From: JAKAKT01 sp041305385
GTDB taxonomy: Archaea > Micrarchaeota > Micrarchaeia > Burarchaeales > JAKAKT01
Length of the DNA: 33,762 bases
NCBI GenBank assembly: GCA_041305385.1
Contig: JBFYLO010000080.1
Coordinates: forward strand, 1-33,762
Direction: 5' to 3'
Below the pieces are notes generated by a model. That model was not told the DNA's origin. It searched no databases and was given only the letters and a program-made list of their open reading frames with translations. A program made the position numbers and the translations under genes. Shown one piece after another: positions 16,579-23,865 of this stretch. Position 1 is the first letter of the stretch, and each line of letters begins with the position of its first letter.

Positions 16579-16660
16579 CCCGTGAACAAGCGGGTAACTG
16601 CTTCTAGGCGTCAGGGGGTAAGGAGGAACCTGAAACCTAGGGGGATGTGCCCCCTTGGTT
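16579..16660 (+). ncRNA. Structured leader or small RNA candidate before tRNA-Lys
   Basis: Three stems are visible: CCCG/CGGG (16579-16594); CTAGG/CCTAG with inner TCAGG/CCTGA separated by a two-by-two internal loop (16604-16640); and GGGGG/CCCCC with loop ATGTG (16640-16654). The sequence lies between a TATA box and the tRNA. No C/D, H/ACA or riboswitch consensus was recognised. It may be an RNA released when the tRNA 5' end is processed. Confidence 0.4.
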
Positions 16661-16666
16661 CGGAAT

Positions 16667-16878
16667 GGGTCTGTAGCTCAGTTTGGTAGAGCATCCGGCT
16701 CTTAATTTCTCGAAAGAGAAACCGGGCGGTCAAGGGTTCAAAAATCCTTCCCTTTTCTTTCAGATTCGGGCTGAAGCCCGAATACAGGGAAAGTTGTTGG
16801 CAACTTTCCCTTCGAAAAGAAAAGGTCTGGATCAGCCCCAAAAGAAAACGGTGGGGCTTGAAACTCCCTTCAGACCCG
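16667..16878 (+). tRNA. tRNA-Lys(CUU) with anticodon-loop and T-loop introns
   Basis: Acceptor halves GGGTCTG (16667-16673) and CAGACCC (16871-16877) pair fully. The D arm is GCTC...GAGC, the anticodon stem TCCGG/CCGGG around loop CTCTTAA (anticodon CTT), and the T stem AAGGG/CCCTT. A 16-base intron (16705-16720) sits at the canonical 37/38 site; CTCT in the exon pairs with AGAG in the intron with three-base bulges on each side. A 122-base intron (16743-16864) splits the T loop at 59/60; splicing restores TTCAAAT. CCA is not encoded, and a T6 run right after the discriminator G probably ends transcription. The cognate class I LysRS gene is at 29989. Confidence 0.9.
16743..16864 (+). other. 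T-loop intron of tRNA-Lys
   Basis: The 122-base insert folds on paper into a three-way junction closed by CCTTTTCTTT (16751-16760) and AAAGAAAAGG (16816-16825). It holds two perfect hairpins: ATTCGGGC/GCCCGAAT with loop TGAA (16764-16783) and GGGAAAGTTG/CAACTTTCCC with loop TTGG (16787-16810). A last hairpin GCCCC/GGGGC (16835-16857) has the A-rich loop shared with the tRNA-iMet intron. TTCA in the exon pairs with TGAA at 16859-16862, giving a bulge-helix-bulge-like site. Confidence 0.75.
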
Positions 16879-16953
16879 CTTTTTTGTTTTTAGCCTATCA
16901 CTGGAAACTAGGCTTGCGTTTGCCTTTAAAAGCCCGTTTCTTGTTCTTTGCGT

Positions 16954-18072
16954 ATGAATACTGTCGAGAAGCTGAAAATCCTTGGGGCGAGCGCGAAATA
17001 CGACACGAGCTGCGGGGGGGATGAACGAAGAAAACGTCCCGAGCAGCCCCAGTATGGGATTTACAACGCCATTGCCTACGGGAAATGCTTCCCGATGCTT
17101 AAGGTCTTGCAGACAAATGCATGTGTTCATGATTGCAAGTATTGCATCAATAGCTGCAAGGGAAGGGAGAAGACGGCTTTTGAGCCTCGAGAACTTGCAA
17201 ACGTGTTTGGGAATTTTTTAAGGATGGGATATGTGGAAGGCATGTTTCTCTCCTCGGCTGTAGGCGACGACCCGGACCTCGCAACTGAGAAGATGATTGA
17301 GACTGCTGAGATTGTGAGGGGAGGGCTGGGTTTTGGGGGCTATATCCACCTTAAGGCTCTCCCTGGCTCTTCCAGAGATTATGTCGAGAGGCTGTGCGAG
17401 CTAGCAAACAGGGTTTCGATAAATATTGAGGCCCCGAGCGCAGGGAGGATGAACGAACTCTCAAGCACGAAAGCTTTTCGGAATGATATTTTGAGGAGAA
17501 TGGGCTGGCTGGGGGAGATGAAAAGAATTGGGAGGCTGACAAATTTTACGACGCAGTTCGTAGTCGGGGCGAACGGGGAGAGCGACCTCGAATATTTGCG
17601 GATGAGCAAGTGGATGTATGGGCATTTCGGGCTTTGGAGAGCATATTTTTCTTCATTTTCTCCTGTACCGGGAACCGGGCTTGAGAAAAGAGTGCCTGAG
17701 AATCCTCTGAGAGAGCATGCGCTTTACCAGGCGGACTGGCTGCTCAGGGATTATGGGTTCGAGGTTGAGGAAGTTGAGGAAATCGTAGGGGAGAACGGGA
17801 GGTTGCCTGTTGGAGAGGACTTGAAGATGACGTTTGCTGAAGCGAGACCGGATGCCTACCCGGTTGATGTGAATGATGCAAAGTTCAGTGAATTGGTGAG
17901 GGTTCCTGGAATTGGGCCAACGAGCGCGAACCGGATAGTCAGGGCGAGGAACGAAGGGAAGAGGATAACGAGTATTGGGGATTTGAGAACCGCGGGCGTG
18001 GCTCTCAAGAGGGCTGCGAACTTCATAACAATTGATGGGAATGGAAGGCAGAGCAGGCTTGGGGGGTATTAG
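16954..18072 (+). CDS. Radical SAM protein of the DNA repair/modification-linked family
   Basis: The ATG at 16954 gives 372 residues. The radical SAM CX3CX2C cluster site is C57, C61 and C64 (CVHDCKYC), followed by typical TIM-barrel strands (GMFLSSAVGDDPD; YIHLKALPGSS; VSINIEAPSAGRM). The C-terminus holds a helix-hairpin-helix region (VPGIGPTSANRIVRAR), which suggests contact with DNA. The whole layout matches the 'putative DNA modification/repair radical SAM' family that in many bacteria sits beside a uracil-DNA glycosylase-like partner; no such partner is seen here, though endonuclease III is convergent and overlaps by 4 bases. The reaction is not established. Confidence 0.85.
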   Translation: MNTVEKLKILGASAKYDTSCGGDERRKRPEQPQYGIYNAIAYGKCFPMLKVLQTNACVHDCKYCINSCKGREKTAFEPRELANVFGNFLRMGYVEGMFLSSAVGDDPDLATEKMIETAEIVRGGLGFGGYIHLKALPGSSRDYVERLCELANRVSINIEAPSAGRMNELSSTKAFRNDILRRMGWLGEMKRIGRLTNFTTQFVVGANGESDLEYLRMSKWMYGHFGLWRAYFSSFSPVPGTGLEKRVPENPLREHALYQADWLLRDYGFEVEEVEEIVGENGRLPVGEDLKMTFAEARPDAYPVDVNDAKFSELVRVPGIGPTSANRIVRARNEGKRITSIGDLRTAGVALKRAANFITIDGNGRQSRLGGY

Positions 18073-18728
18073 GGTTTAGTTTTGAATTTGTAGGGGCAGC
18101 TTTTTCGAAGAATGCAAGTTGGGCACTCGGGCTTCCTAGAATGGCAAACTTTTCTCCCGTGGTGAATTAGGAGGAGGTGAATGGGATATGCTCGCTCGGG
18201 GGGAATTTTCTTCTCGAGAATTGCGTGCGCCTTCTCGACTGTTGTTTTCTCTGGGATGAGGCCGAGCCTTTTCGAAACCCTGAAGATGTGGGTGTCCACT
18301 GGAAAGGCGGGTTTGTTGAGGGAAAAACAGAGTATTACTGCCGCTGTCTTTGGACCGATTCCATCGAATGATAATAGATATTCGCGGGCTTGGTCGAGAG
18401 ACAGCGGCTTGAGGAAACCAAGAGAAATCCGTCCCCCATTATCTCGCTTTATTTTCTCAAGAGCGCGCTTTATCCTCCTCGCCTTTTCGACATAGAGCCC
18501 CGAGGATTTGATTGCCTTTTCGATTTTTGGAATCGGGGCATTGGAAACGGATTCCCAGTTGGGAAACGCCCGAACCAGGGATGCGTAGGCTCTTCCGCTG
18601 TTTATGTCGTTCGTGTTCTGCGAAAGGATTGTTTCTACCAACGTTTCGATTGGATTGTATTGCCTTCTTTTGGGAATGCCGTAGGCTTTTGAGAGTAAAA
18701 AGTAGGCCCTGCCGATTTTCTGTGTCAT
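18069..18728 (-). CDS. nth: Endonuclease III (HhH-GPD DNA glycosylase/AP lyase)
   Basis: The 219-residue protein has the complete endonuclease III plan: LSQNTND substrate-pocket segment near residue 35, helix-hairpin-helix FDGIGPKTA with the catalytic lysine K127, the GPD-type aspartate D145 in PVDTHIFRV, and a C-terminal [4Fe-4S] site C195-x6-C202-x2-C205-x5-C211. It removes oxidised pyrimidines and cleaves the abasic site. It is the last gene of the minus-strand run that begins with the PH-domain protein, right after the histone gene, and overlaps the convergent radical SAM gene by 4 bases. Confidence 0.95.
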   Translation of the reverse strand: MTQKIGRAYFLLSKAYGIPKRRQYNPIETLVETILSQNTNDINSGRAYASLVRAFPNWESVSNAPIPKIEKAIKSSGLYVEKARRIKRALEKIKRDNGGRISLGFLKPLSLDQAREYLLSFDGIGPKTAAVILCFSLNKPAFPVDTHIFRVSKRLGLIPEKTTVEKAHAILEKKIPPERAYPIHLLLIHHGRKVCHSRKPECPTCILRKSCPYKFKTKP

Positions 18729-18740
18729 CTTACCACGAAA

Positions 18741-18983
18741 CTAGCGCGCCATCTTTATGTCTTCCTCTGTGACTGTGACTCTGCCTGCGTGCTTGGCGAG
18801 CTTCACCGCTTTTGCTGAGATTGCAGCGGCACGCTCCTGAAGAACGATTGCCAGTTCCCGAGCTGCACTCTCGCTTACCCTCTCGGCCCCGGACTTTTTA
18901 ATGAGCCTCTCCACTGGCGCGAGTGGAAGGTCGGCACTTGAGCTGTTCGATGAGCGCTTGGATGCTTTTCTCTTTCTCGGCAA
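18741..18983 (-). CDS. Archaeal histone with basic N-terminal tail
   Basis: The 80-residue protein contains a full histone fold (LPLAPVERLIKKSGAERVSE onward, with RVTVTEEDIKMAR at the end), as in HMf-type histones that wrap DNA as dimers and longer polymers. Typical archaeal histones begin almost directly with the fold. Here about 18 extra residues precede it, MPRKRKASKRSSNSSSAD, rich in Lys, Arg and Ser. The start is TTG at 18983, since no ATG, GTG or TTG lies in frame between it and the fold, and GGTGG upstream may serve as ribosome binding site. It lies between the isopentenyl phosphate kinase and endonuclease III genes. Confidence 0.9.
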   Translation of the reverse strand: MPRKRKASKRSSNSSSADLPLAPVERLIKKSGAERVSESAARELAIVLQERAAAISAKAVKLAKHAGRVTVTEEDIKMAR

Positions 18984-19022
18984 GGAACCACCAACCCTAT
19001 TTTGTTTTGTGCTTATTTAAGA

Positions 19023-19820
19023 CTATCCGCCTATCGACGTCGCCGTGTGGGACTTCCCAAGAAGCGCGTTCCGTATGTTTCCTGGGATAAGACCGCCGGC
19101 AATCTCGCATTTCACCCCGCTCGCGGAGAGTCGAAAGAGCGAGCCGACCTTGTGCGACATTCCTCCCGTGACGTCGGTTTCCGAAGCGCCTGAGAGAAGA
19201 GGCTGAATGTCCCTGAAATTACTCGACGTTATCTCTGGAATCGGTTCGACCCTCTTTCTCTTCTGCGGGTCGCCTGTGAAGACCATGTCCACGCGGGTCG
19301 CCATTATCGCCCTTTTCGCGCCGAGCTCGAGAGCCAGGTAAGAGAGGACCTTCTCGGTGGAAAGGATGCAGATTCCCTGGCCCATATCGAGAACCGGATC
19401 GCCGTAAACTACCGGCACCATGCCCTTCTCGAGCGCTAGTTTTATCGGGTCTGTGAATGTGAGCTCTATTTCTCCATTCCTCGCCAATGCCCAGGAGGAC
19501 GGCGGGAAAGAGGCTGCGCGGACTTTTTCCTTCAGCAGGGCGGCCATTAGGATTCGGTTCAACTGGGCTGCTGAATCCTGCGTCAGCGAGAAACCCAATG
19601 TGCTGTTCTTGTCAATTATCCCCTTCTGCACCGAGTATTTGTGGGCAGGATGATGGGGAAACGACCCTCCGCCGTGTCCGATGATTAGGCGCATCGGCTT
19701 CTGCTTGAGCGCAGTGGCAATCTCCTTCGCCAAACGAGTAATGGTCTTCGTGTCCGCCTTTGCCCGCTTATTCTTGAATGTTATGAGGCTTCCGCCGAGT
19801 TTGAGCAAAACAATTTCCAT
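19023..19820 (-). CDS. Isopentenyl phosphate kinase
   Basis: The 265-residue protein is an amino-acid-kinase-fold enzyme of the IPK family. It starts with MEIVLLKLGGSLIT, carries the catalytic-His region GHGGGSFPHHPAHKY (H56 or H60), and later the SGASETDVTGGM phosphate-binding segment. It phosphorylates isopentenyl phosphate with ATP to make IPP, the last step of the archaeal mevalonate pathway. It lies 34 bases after the small subunit of phosphomevalonate dehydratase, with the other pathway genes upstream in the same run, so the assignment is strongly supported by context. Confidence 0.95.
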   Translation of the reverse strand: MEIVLLKLGGSLITFKNKRAKADTKTITRLAKEIATALKQKPMRLIIGHGGGSFPHHPAHKYSVQKGIIDKNSTLGFSLTQDSAAQLNRILMAALLKEKVRAASFPPSSWALARNGEIELTFTDPIKLALEKGMVPVVYGDPVLDMGQGICILSTEKVLSYLALELGAKRAIMATRVDMVFTGDPQKRKRVEPIPEITSSNFRDIQPLLSGASETDVTGGMSHKVGSLFRLSASGVKCEIAGGLIPGNIRNALLGKSHTATSIGG

Positions 19821-19854
19821 CAGATGACCCCTGAGAAAATCAAGCGTGATTTTA

Positions 19855-20271
19855 TTATTCCTTGCGCTTTCGTTGGGCGAGTGTTATCTCCCCTTTAGTT
19901 CCATTAACCGTTATTACATCGCCATCCTTCACAAGAGCGAAAATGTCCTTCTCGGGATTGTCTACAGCTGGAATCTCCGAAATGATTGCGCCAACTGCCA
20001 CTATTGCTTCGCATTCCCTGTTTATGATTGCTGCCGGGGCTTTCCCGTTTTTCTTGAGGCGGTAGAGCGTGTAGGAACCCACTGTCGAGCCCTTCCCACT
20101 TGGGAATAGTAGGATTTTGCTTGCTATCGACTTGCCCTCGAGCGGGTGGCCTGATTCGGTTACTGTTCCGGTGTCCGGATCAACCCCGCCGAAGAATGAG
20201 ATGGGTTGGGGGGAGAGGATTGCTTCTCCTGATGCAATGCCAGGCGATATTTTCCTGCATCTTATTTTCAT
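19855..20271 (-). CDS. Phosphomevalonate dehydratase small subunit (aconitase X swivel domain)
   Basis: The product of 138 residues from the ATG at 20271 (a TTG one codon earlier is possible) is the DUF126 or aconitase X small subunit. It shows ISPGIASGEAILS, GTVTESGHPLEGKSI and the loop LFPSGKGSTVGSYTLYRL, whose serine is the expected active-site residue. With the large subunit it dehydrates mevalonate 5-phosphate to trans-anhydromevalonate 5-phosphate. In bacteria related proteins act on hydroxyproline derivatives, but the neighbours (UbiD, UbiX, IPK, mevalonate kinase) point to the archaeal isoprenoid role. Only 4 bases separate it from the large-subunit stop. Confidence 0.93.
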   Translation of the reverse strand: MKIRCRKISPGIASGEAILSPQPISFFGGVDPDTGTVTESGHPLEGKSIASKILLFPSGKGSTVGSYTLYRLKKNGKAPAAIINRECEAIVAVGAIISEIPAVDNPEKDIFALVKDGDVITVNGTKGEITLAQRKRKE

Positions 20272-20275
20272 CAAA

Positions 20276-21469
20276 TCATCCTGTTCCTTTCCATTTTCCA
20301 GTCACTGCGGCATTCATGCACTCTTCCGTAGAACCTATGATTGTTTTGAACCTGTTGTTCCCGCGGCCGTAATAACACCCTTTTGCTGAGTTTGTCGCGA
20401 GGCATTGAAAACGACCCTTGAGTGGGGCAACTGCAAGACAGGTGTCGCAGGCAATCTTGGCTCCAGATGCACGGATTGTTTTAGTATAACCGAGTCTGTC
20501 GGCCTTCTCCTTAACTGCCCTCGAGAGGGTTATCCATGTTTCCAATTTTACCTTCTTGCCTTTCAGAAGGGCAGCGGTTTTCTCGACTTCCTCAAGAGAG
20601 CAGTGCGGGCACCCGAGGGAGACGAAGTCTGGGTCCTTCCCGTCAGTGAGTGCTACGAACGCATTGTCTATGTCCGCTTGCATGACTTCGACTTCCTCTT
20701 TTGGAACTCGTGTTTTGTTTGGGGTAACGCCTTCGATATGGAAGAGTGCTGTTCCGCCGAAAGTTGCAATCGAAGCGCAGAGAGACTTAAGCTCTGGGGT
20801 TCGGGCCTCGCGAATGCCCGTGATGTATGGGATTGCGCTCCCGATTTTCTTCCCTATTGCGTAGCCAAGGGCCCCGAATTCGGAGATGGACTTGACCCTT
20901 GCTGAGACACGAATCCTTTTGGTTGCCTGCCTATTCTTTTCTAGGTGAAGACCATAGTTTGGGGTGAAACCCACGAGAGCGGATGAAAGTGCTGAAGGCC
21001 CCCCTTCTCGATTGGTGTAAGCGCCAATCACGGAGTTCGCATAGGCGACAGCCGAGGACTCGCTCCAGGCTATGTGCTCCCCCAATCTGGGATTGTTGCC
21101 CGCAAGATAGGGGGTGCAAGTAAGGGCTGGGAAGATGCCCATTTTAGTGAATGCCTGAACAACGAGAAGCTGTTTATCTGCAAACGCCTTGTCTATCCCT
21201 AGCTCCCTCCAGTTCTCGAGGTCCATGCCCGCCGGGTTGAGGGTGGTTTTTACAGTTACTCTTCCATCCTTTGCCATTTCTTCCAAAAACTCGAGGCCTG
21301 CCTCGCCTAAGTTATGATATGAGACTCCGGCAACTTGGGCTGACGTGATTGGGATGAGTTTGTCCGCCCCGTAAATGTCCCCCAGAGCGACAAGGATCCC
21401 CATTGCTTTCCTAACTGCTTCACCCCTCTCGCCTGCGAGGATTTTCTCCTGTTCTTGAGTCAAGTGCAT
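20276..21469 (-). CDS. Phosphomevalonate dehydratase large subunit (aconitase X)
   Basis: The 397-residue protein is the DUF521 or aconitase X catalytic subunit. Conserved stretches include ITSAQVAGVSYHNLGEAG, CTPYLAGNNPRLGEHIAWSE, LGCPHCSLEEVE and ACDTCLAVAPL; cysteines in the last three are the likely Fe-S cluster ligands. With the small subunit it catalyses the dehydration that defines the archaeal variant of the mevalonate pathway. The gene starts 9 bases downstream of the UbiD-family gene and directly precedes the small subunit, so the two subunits are probably made from one transcript. Confidence 0.95.
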   Translation of the reverse strand: MHLTQEQEKILAGERGEAVRKAMGILVALGDIYGADKLIPITSAQVAGVSYHNLGEAGLEFLEEMAKDGRVTVKTTLNPAGMDLENWRELGIDKAFADKQLLVVQAFTKMGIFPALTCTPYLAGNNPRLGEHIAWSESSAVAYANSVIGAYTNREGGPSALSSALVGFTPNYGLHLEKNRQATKRIRVSARVKSISEFGALGYAIGKKIGSAIPYITGIREARTPELKSLCASIATFGGTALFHIEGVTPNKTRVPKEEVEVMQADIDNAFVALTDGKDPDFVSLGCPHCSLEEVEKTAALLKGKKVKLETWITLSRAVKEKADRLGYTKTIRASGAKIACDTCLAVAPLKGRFQCLATNSAKGCYYGRGNNRFKTIIGSTEECMNAAVTGKWKGTG

Positions 21470-21478
21470 GGTAAATAC

Positions 21479-22771
21479 CTACTTAGACAAATATTCCTCA
21501 ATCCTGACTTTCGGGAACGGAACGCGGTTGAAGTCCTTGCCTTTAGTTTCGAGGGGTTTTGTGGCATCAACTCCCCACTTTGCTGTTTCGCGGGTGTTTG
21601 AGTCGGCTGATGGGTCCAGGGAAGAGCCTTTTTCATGAGGTTTTATGACTATGGCTTTGTCTGCCTGAACCCTGGTTGCAAGGGCCCATTCGATATCATT
21701 GGGGTCGAGTATGTTTATGTCCTTGTCAACGACCACTACGAACTTCATCGAAGCATGGCCCTTGAACGCTGCCTCAATTGCCTTCTTCCCATCATCCTCC
21801 CCGTTCTTGTCTATCTGCACAGCACCGTGGAGCCAGCTGCAGCCTCCGGGGGTGAGATAGACGTTCGTGCATTTGCAGACCTTGCTCACCTCGCGGTAGA
21901 TCGTCGGTTCACGGGGCATGCCCATTAGTGTCTTGTGCTCGAGGCCGCCTGGGAGCAAGGCCTGATAAACGGCGTCCTTTCGGTAGGAGACGCGCTTCAC
22001 TTCCATCAGCGGCTGCTGGCGGATTATGTCATGGGTTTCCGTGAGGTCGACGAATTTTCCCTCAGGAACGAGCTTCTTTGTGATTCTTCCCTCGATGACA
22101 ATTTCAGTCTCAGTTGGAATCGGAATCTTGTGGAACGGTGAAGGTGAAACTGTAAATGGTTCGAGGCTGTTTGCGATTGTGAGCTCATCAAAGCCGATAT
22201 CAACCGATGTGGCGGCGCCTAGGAGGAATGGAACTGAACCGCCAACACAAATGGCTATGTCCAGTTCGCCCCCATTTCTTTTTATGAATTCGTTTAGGTG
22301 CCTGGGAAGAATCCTAAGGGCGAGATGTCTTTTGTCAACAACCCTCATCCTGTGGAAGGAGAGGTTGCCGCCGTATTCCTTGTCGCGGGCAGCAACGACT
22401 GAGGATGAGAGATATGGGCCGCCGTCGCCTTCGCAGTGGGTGAGTATGGGGAGGAGCGATAGGTCCGTGGAGTGCTTCTCATTGAACGGGGCCTGCTTCA
22501 CCTCCTCCGGCTTCGTGGGCTGTTCGATTGCGTCGGCCATTTTGAAGAGGAGGTTTGGGGTGGTTGTTTTCAGGTATTTGGCAACGAGCTCACGGGTTGC
22601 GAAGATGTTGCCAATTATTTTCATTTCAGATTCCTTGACTGACTCGAACAGAACGGGTTTGCCGTCTAGGGCCTTGAGCGCCCCCGCTGCCTCGTACTTT
22701 GTGGAAACTGGCTTCTGGATCTTTACCAAAAGTCCTTCCTTGTCGAGTTCTGCTAAGAAGCCCCTAAGCAT
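21479..22771 (-). CDS. UbiD-family decarboxylase, likely anhydromevalonate phosphate decarboxylase
   Basis: The 430-residue protein shows the UbiD plan: LRGFLAELDKEGLLVKI at the N-terminus, prFMN-binding core with ISFHRM-like NLSFHRMRVVDKRHLALRIL, TETEIVIEGRI, and the C-terminal KFVVVVDKDINILDPNDIEWAL segment. UbiD enzymes need prenylated FMN, and the UbiX gene overlaps its start by 8 bases. Placed between UbiX and phosphomevalonate dehydratase, the substrate is almost certainly trans-anhydromevalonate 5-phosphate, giving isopentenyl phosphate. A role in aromatic acid or ubiquinone metabolism, as for other UbiD enzymes, is much less likely here. A long antisense frame over this gene is a shadow. 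Confidence 0.92.
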   Translation of the reverse strand: MLRGFLAELDKEGLLVKIQKPVSTKYEAAGALKALDGKPVLFESVKESEMKIIGNIFATRELVAKYLKTTTPNLLFKMADAIEQPTKPEEVKQAPFNEKHSTDLSLLPILTHCEGDGGPYLSSSVVAARDKEYGGNLSFHRMRVVDKRHLALRILPRHLNEFIKRNGGELDIAICVGGSVPFLLGAATSVDIGFDELTIANSLEPFTVSPSPFHKIPIPTETEIVIEGRITKKLVPEGKFVDLTETHDIIRQQPLMEVKRVSYRKDAVYQALLPGGLEHKTLMGMPREPTIYREVSKVCKCTNVYLTPGGCSWLHGAVQIDKNGEDDGKKAIEAAFKGHASMKFVVVVDKDINILDPNDIEWALATRVQADKAIVIKPHEKGSSLDPSADSNTRETAKWGVDATKPLETKGKDFNRVPFPKVRIEEYLSK

Positions 22772-23321
22772 GGTTCCACCTCTTGTATTTCGAATTCTTT
22801 ATGTTGAGTTGGTCGAGGACCTTGCCTACGATAAAATCAATCAGCTCAGTGACTGTTTTTGGTTTCCCGTAGAAGCCGGGACTTGCTGGGAGGACGATGA
22901 CGCCTATCCTCGAAAGTTTCAGCATGTTTTCCAGATGAATCGGGTTGAGTGGGGTCTCGCGGGGAACCAGGATGAGTTTTCGATTTTCTTTGAGGGCAAC
23001 GTCTGCTGCCCGGGCCACTATGTTGGAAGAATAGCCATTGGCGATTGCTGAAAGTGTTTTCATCGAACAGGGACATATCACCATGGCATCGAAAAGAAAG
23101 GAGCCTGAGGCTATGGGGGAGTTGAAATTGTTTTCGTCGTGGAGGGCCCCGAGTTTTGAGAGTTCGGTGCTTGTTTTCTCGGGGTTTTCGATTTCCTCCT
23201 TAATTATGTCTTTGGCTGTTTTCGTGATTATTATGTGTAATTCGTGGTCTTCCAGCGAACGAGCGAGCTCGAGTCCATAGGCAACGCCCGAGGCGCCGGT
23301 TATCGCGAGAATTATCCTCAC
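22764..23321 (-). CDS. UbiX flavin prenyltransferase
   Basis: The 185-residue protein begins MRIILAITGASGVAYGLEL with a GTG start codon, the Rossmann-like FMN-binding start of UbiX/Pad1. SPIASGSFLFDAMVICPCSMKTLSAIANGYS and LILVPRETPLNPIHLENMLKL are characteristic. It attaches a dimethylallyl group from dimethylallyl phosphate to FMN, producing the cofactor used by the adjoining UbiD enzyme. The pathway therefore depends on its own product for its cofactor. The gene lies 8 bases downstream of the PH-domain gene and overlaps the UbiD gene by 8 bases. Confidence 0.95.
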   Translation of the reverse strand: MRIILAITGASGVAYGLELARSLEDHELHIIITKTAKDIIKEEIENPEKTSTELSKLGALHDENNFNSPIASGSFLFDAMVICPCSMKTLSAIANGYSSNIVARAADVALKENRKLILVPRETPLNPIHLENMLKLSRIGVIVLPASPGFYGKPKTVTELIDFIVGKVLDQLNIKNSKYKRWNHA

Positions 23322-23329
23322 AAAAATAC

Positions 23330-23803
23330 CTAGAGATTGCGTTTTATGCCTCCTCTGTGGGCTGCCATGTGCTCCTTCATCTCTGCGACGACCTCGTTGA
23401 GGGCAGTTATCTCAACATGCTTAAAGACGAGCTCGTAGCCCGTTCCGCCCGGCGTGTCGATGCAGATGTTCCCAACCCCGAGAAGTCGATCGAAAATCGA
23501 GCGCTGGACCGCGAGGTTGTCTATGTTCGCGACTGGGACTGAACGGGAGAGTTTGCTGAGTATCCCCTTATGTATGATTAGCTCATCAGGACCTAGTTCA
23601 TATGAGTAGGTAAGTGTTATGAGAAATGCTGCTGCTGCAGATGGGATTGTAATCAACACTGCGATTCCAGCGGGGAGATATGAGACTTGCCCAGATTCTG
23701 TAAAGTATAGAACTGCTGAAACGACTAATCCGATTGCGAACAGCACCCCTAGGAGTAGATAGAGGCGCCCGAAGCTCGGACGAAGAACGTGCTTTTCAAC
23801 CAT
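23330..23803 (-). CDS. Bacterial-PH-domain membrane protein (DUF304/YdbT-like)
   Basis: The 157-residue protein has two membrane helices at about residues 13-35 and 42-66, followed by a bPH2 domain (YELGPDELIIHKGILSKLSRSVPVANIDNLAVQRSIFDRLLGVGNICIDTPGG). The consensus 'R-ip...I-.v...q....r..g.g.i.i.t.g' is clear. These proteins are widespread membrane proteins of unresolved role. It is the first gene of the isoprenoid run and divergent from mevalonate kinase across 62 bases, so it may be regulated with lipid precursor synthesis; that is inference from position only. Confidence 0.85.
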   Translation of the reverse strand: MVEKHVLRPSFGRLYLLLGVLFAIGLVVSAVLYFTESGQVSYLPAGIAVLITIPSAAAAFLITLTYSYELGPDELIIHKGILSKLSRSVPVANIDNLAVQRSIFDRLLGVGNICIDTPGGTGYELVFKHVEITALNEVVAEMKEHMAAHRGGIKRNL

Positions 23804-23836
23804 GCGTACCCACCCATTGCCTATTACACCCAGATT

Positions 23837-23845
23837 ATTTTAAAC
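23837..23845 (+). promoter_or_regulatory. TATA-like box of the mevalonate kinase gene in a 62-base divergent region
   Basis: ATTTTAAAC ends 20 bases before the ATG at 23866. The divergent gap 23804-23865 must also hold the promoter of the minus-strand isoprenoid run, so the two units could be controlled together. Confidence 0.45.
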
Positions 23846-23865
23846 CTTGTTTGAGTAGATTATAT

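Noticed and set aside
16743..16864. Group I-type or C/D-box RNA inside the tRNA-Lys intron
   Set aside because: The insert is far too short for a group I intron, and no paired RUGAUGA and CUGA boxes are present; a single CTGA lies within a hairpin.
16683..17024. 113-codon frame running through tRNA-Lys and its intron
   Set aside because: The tRNA cloverleaf is complete and the frame only reads the spacer and hairpins.
22026..23051. Long plus-strand reading frame (341 codons) antisense to the UbiD and UbiX genes
   Set aside because: It spans two well-recognised genes on the other strand, is Ser/Arg-rich low-complexity in style and matches no family; it is a shadow frame.
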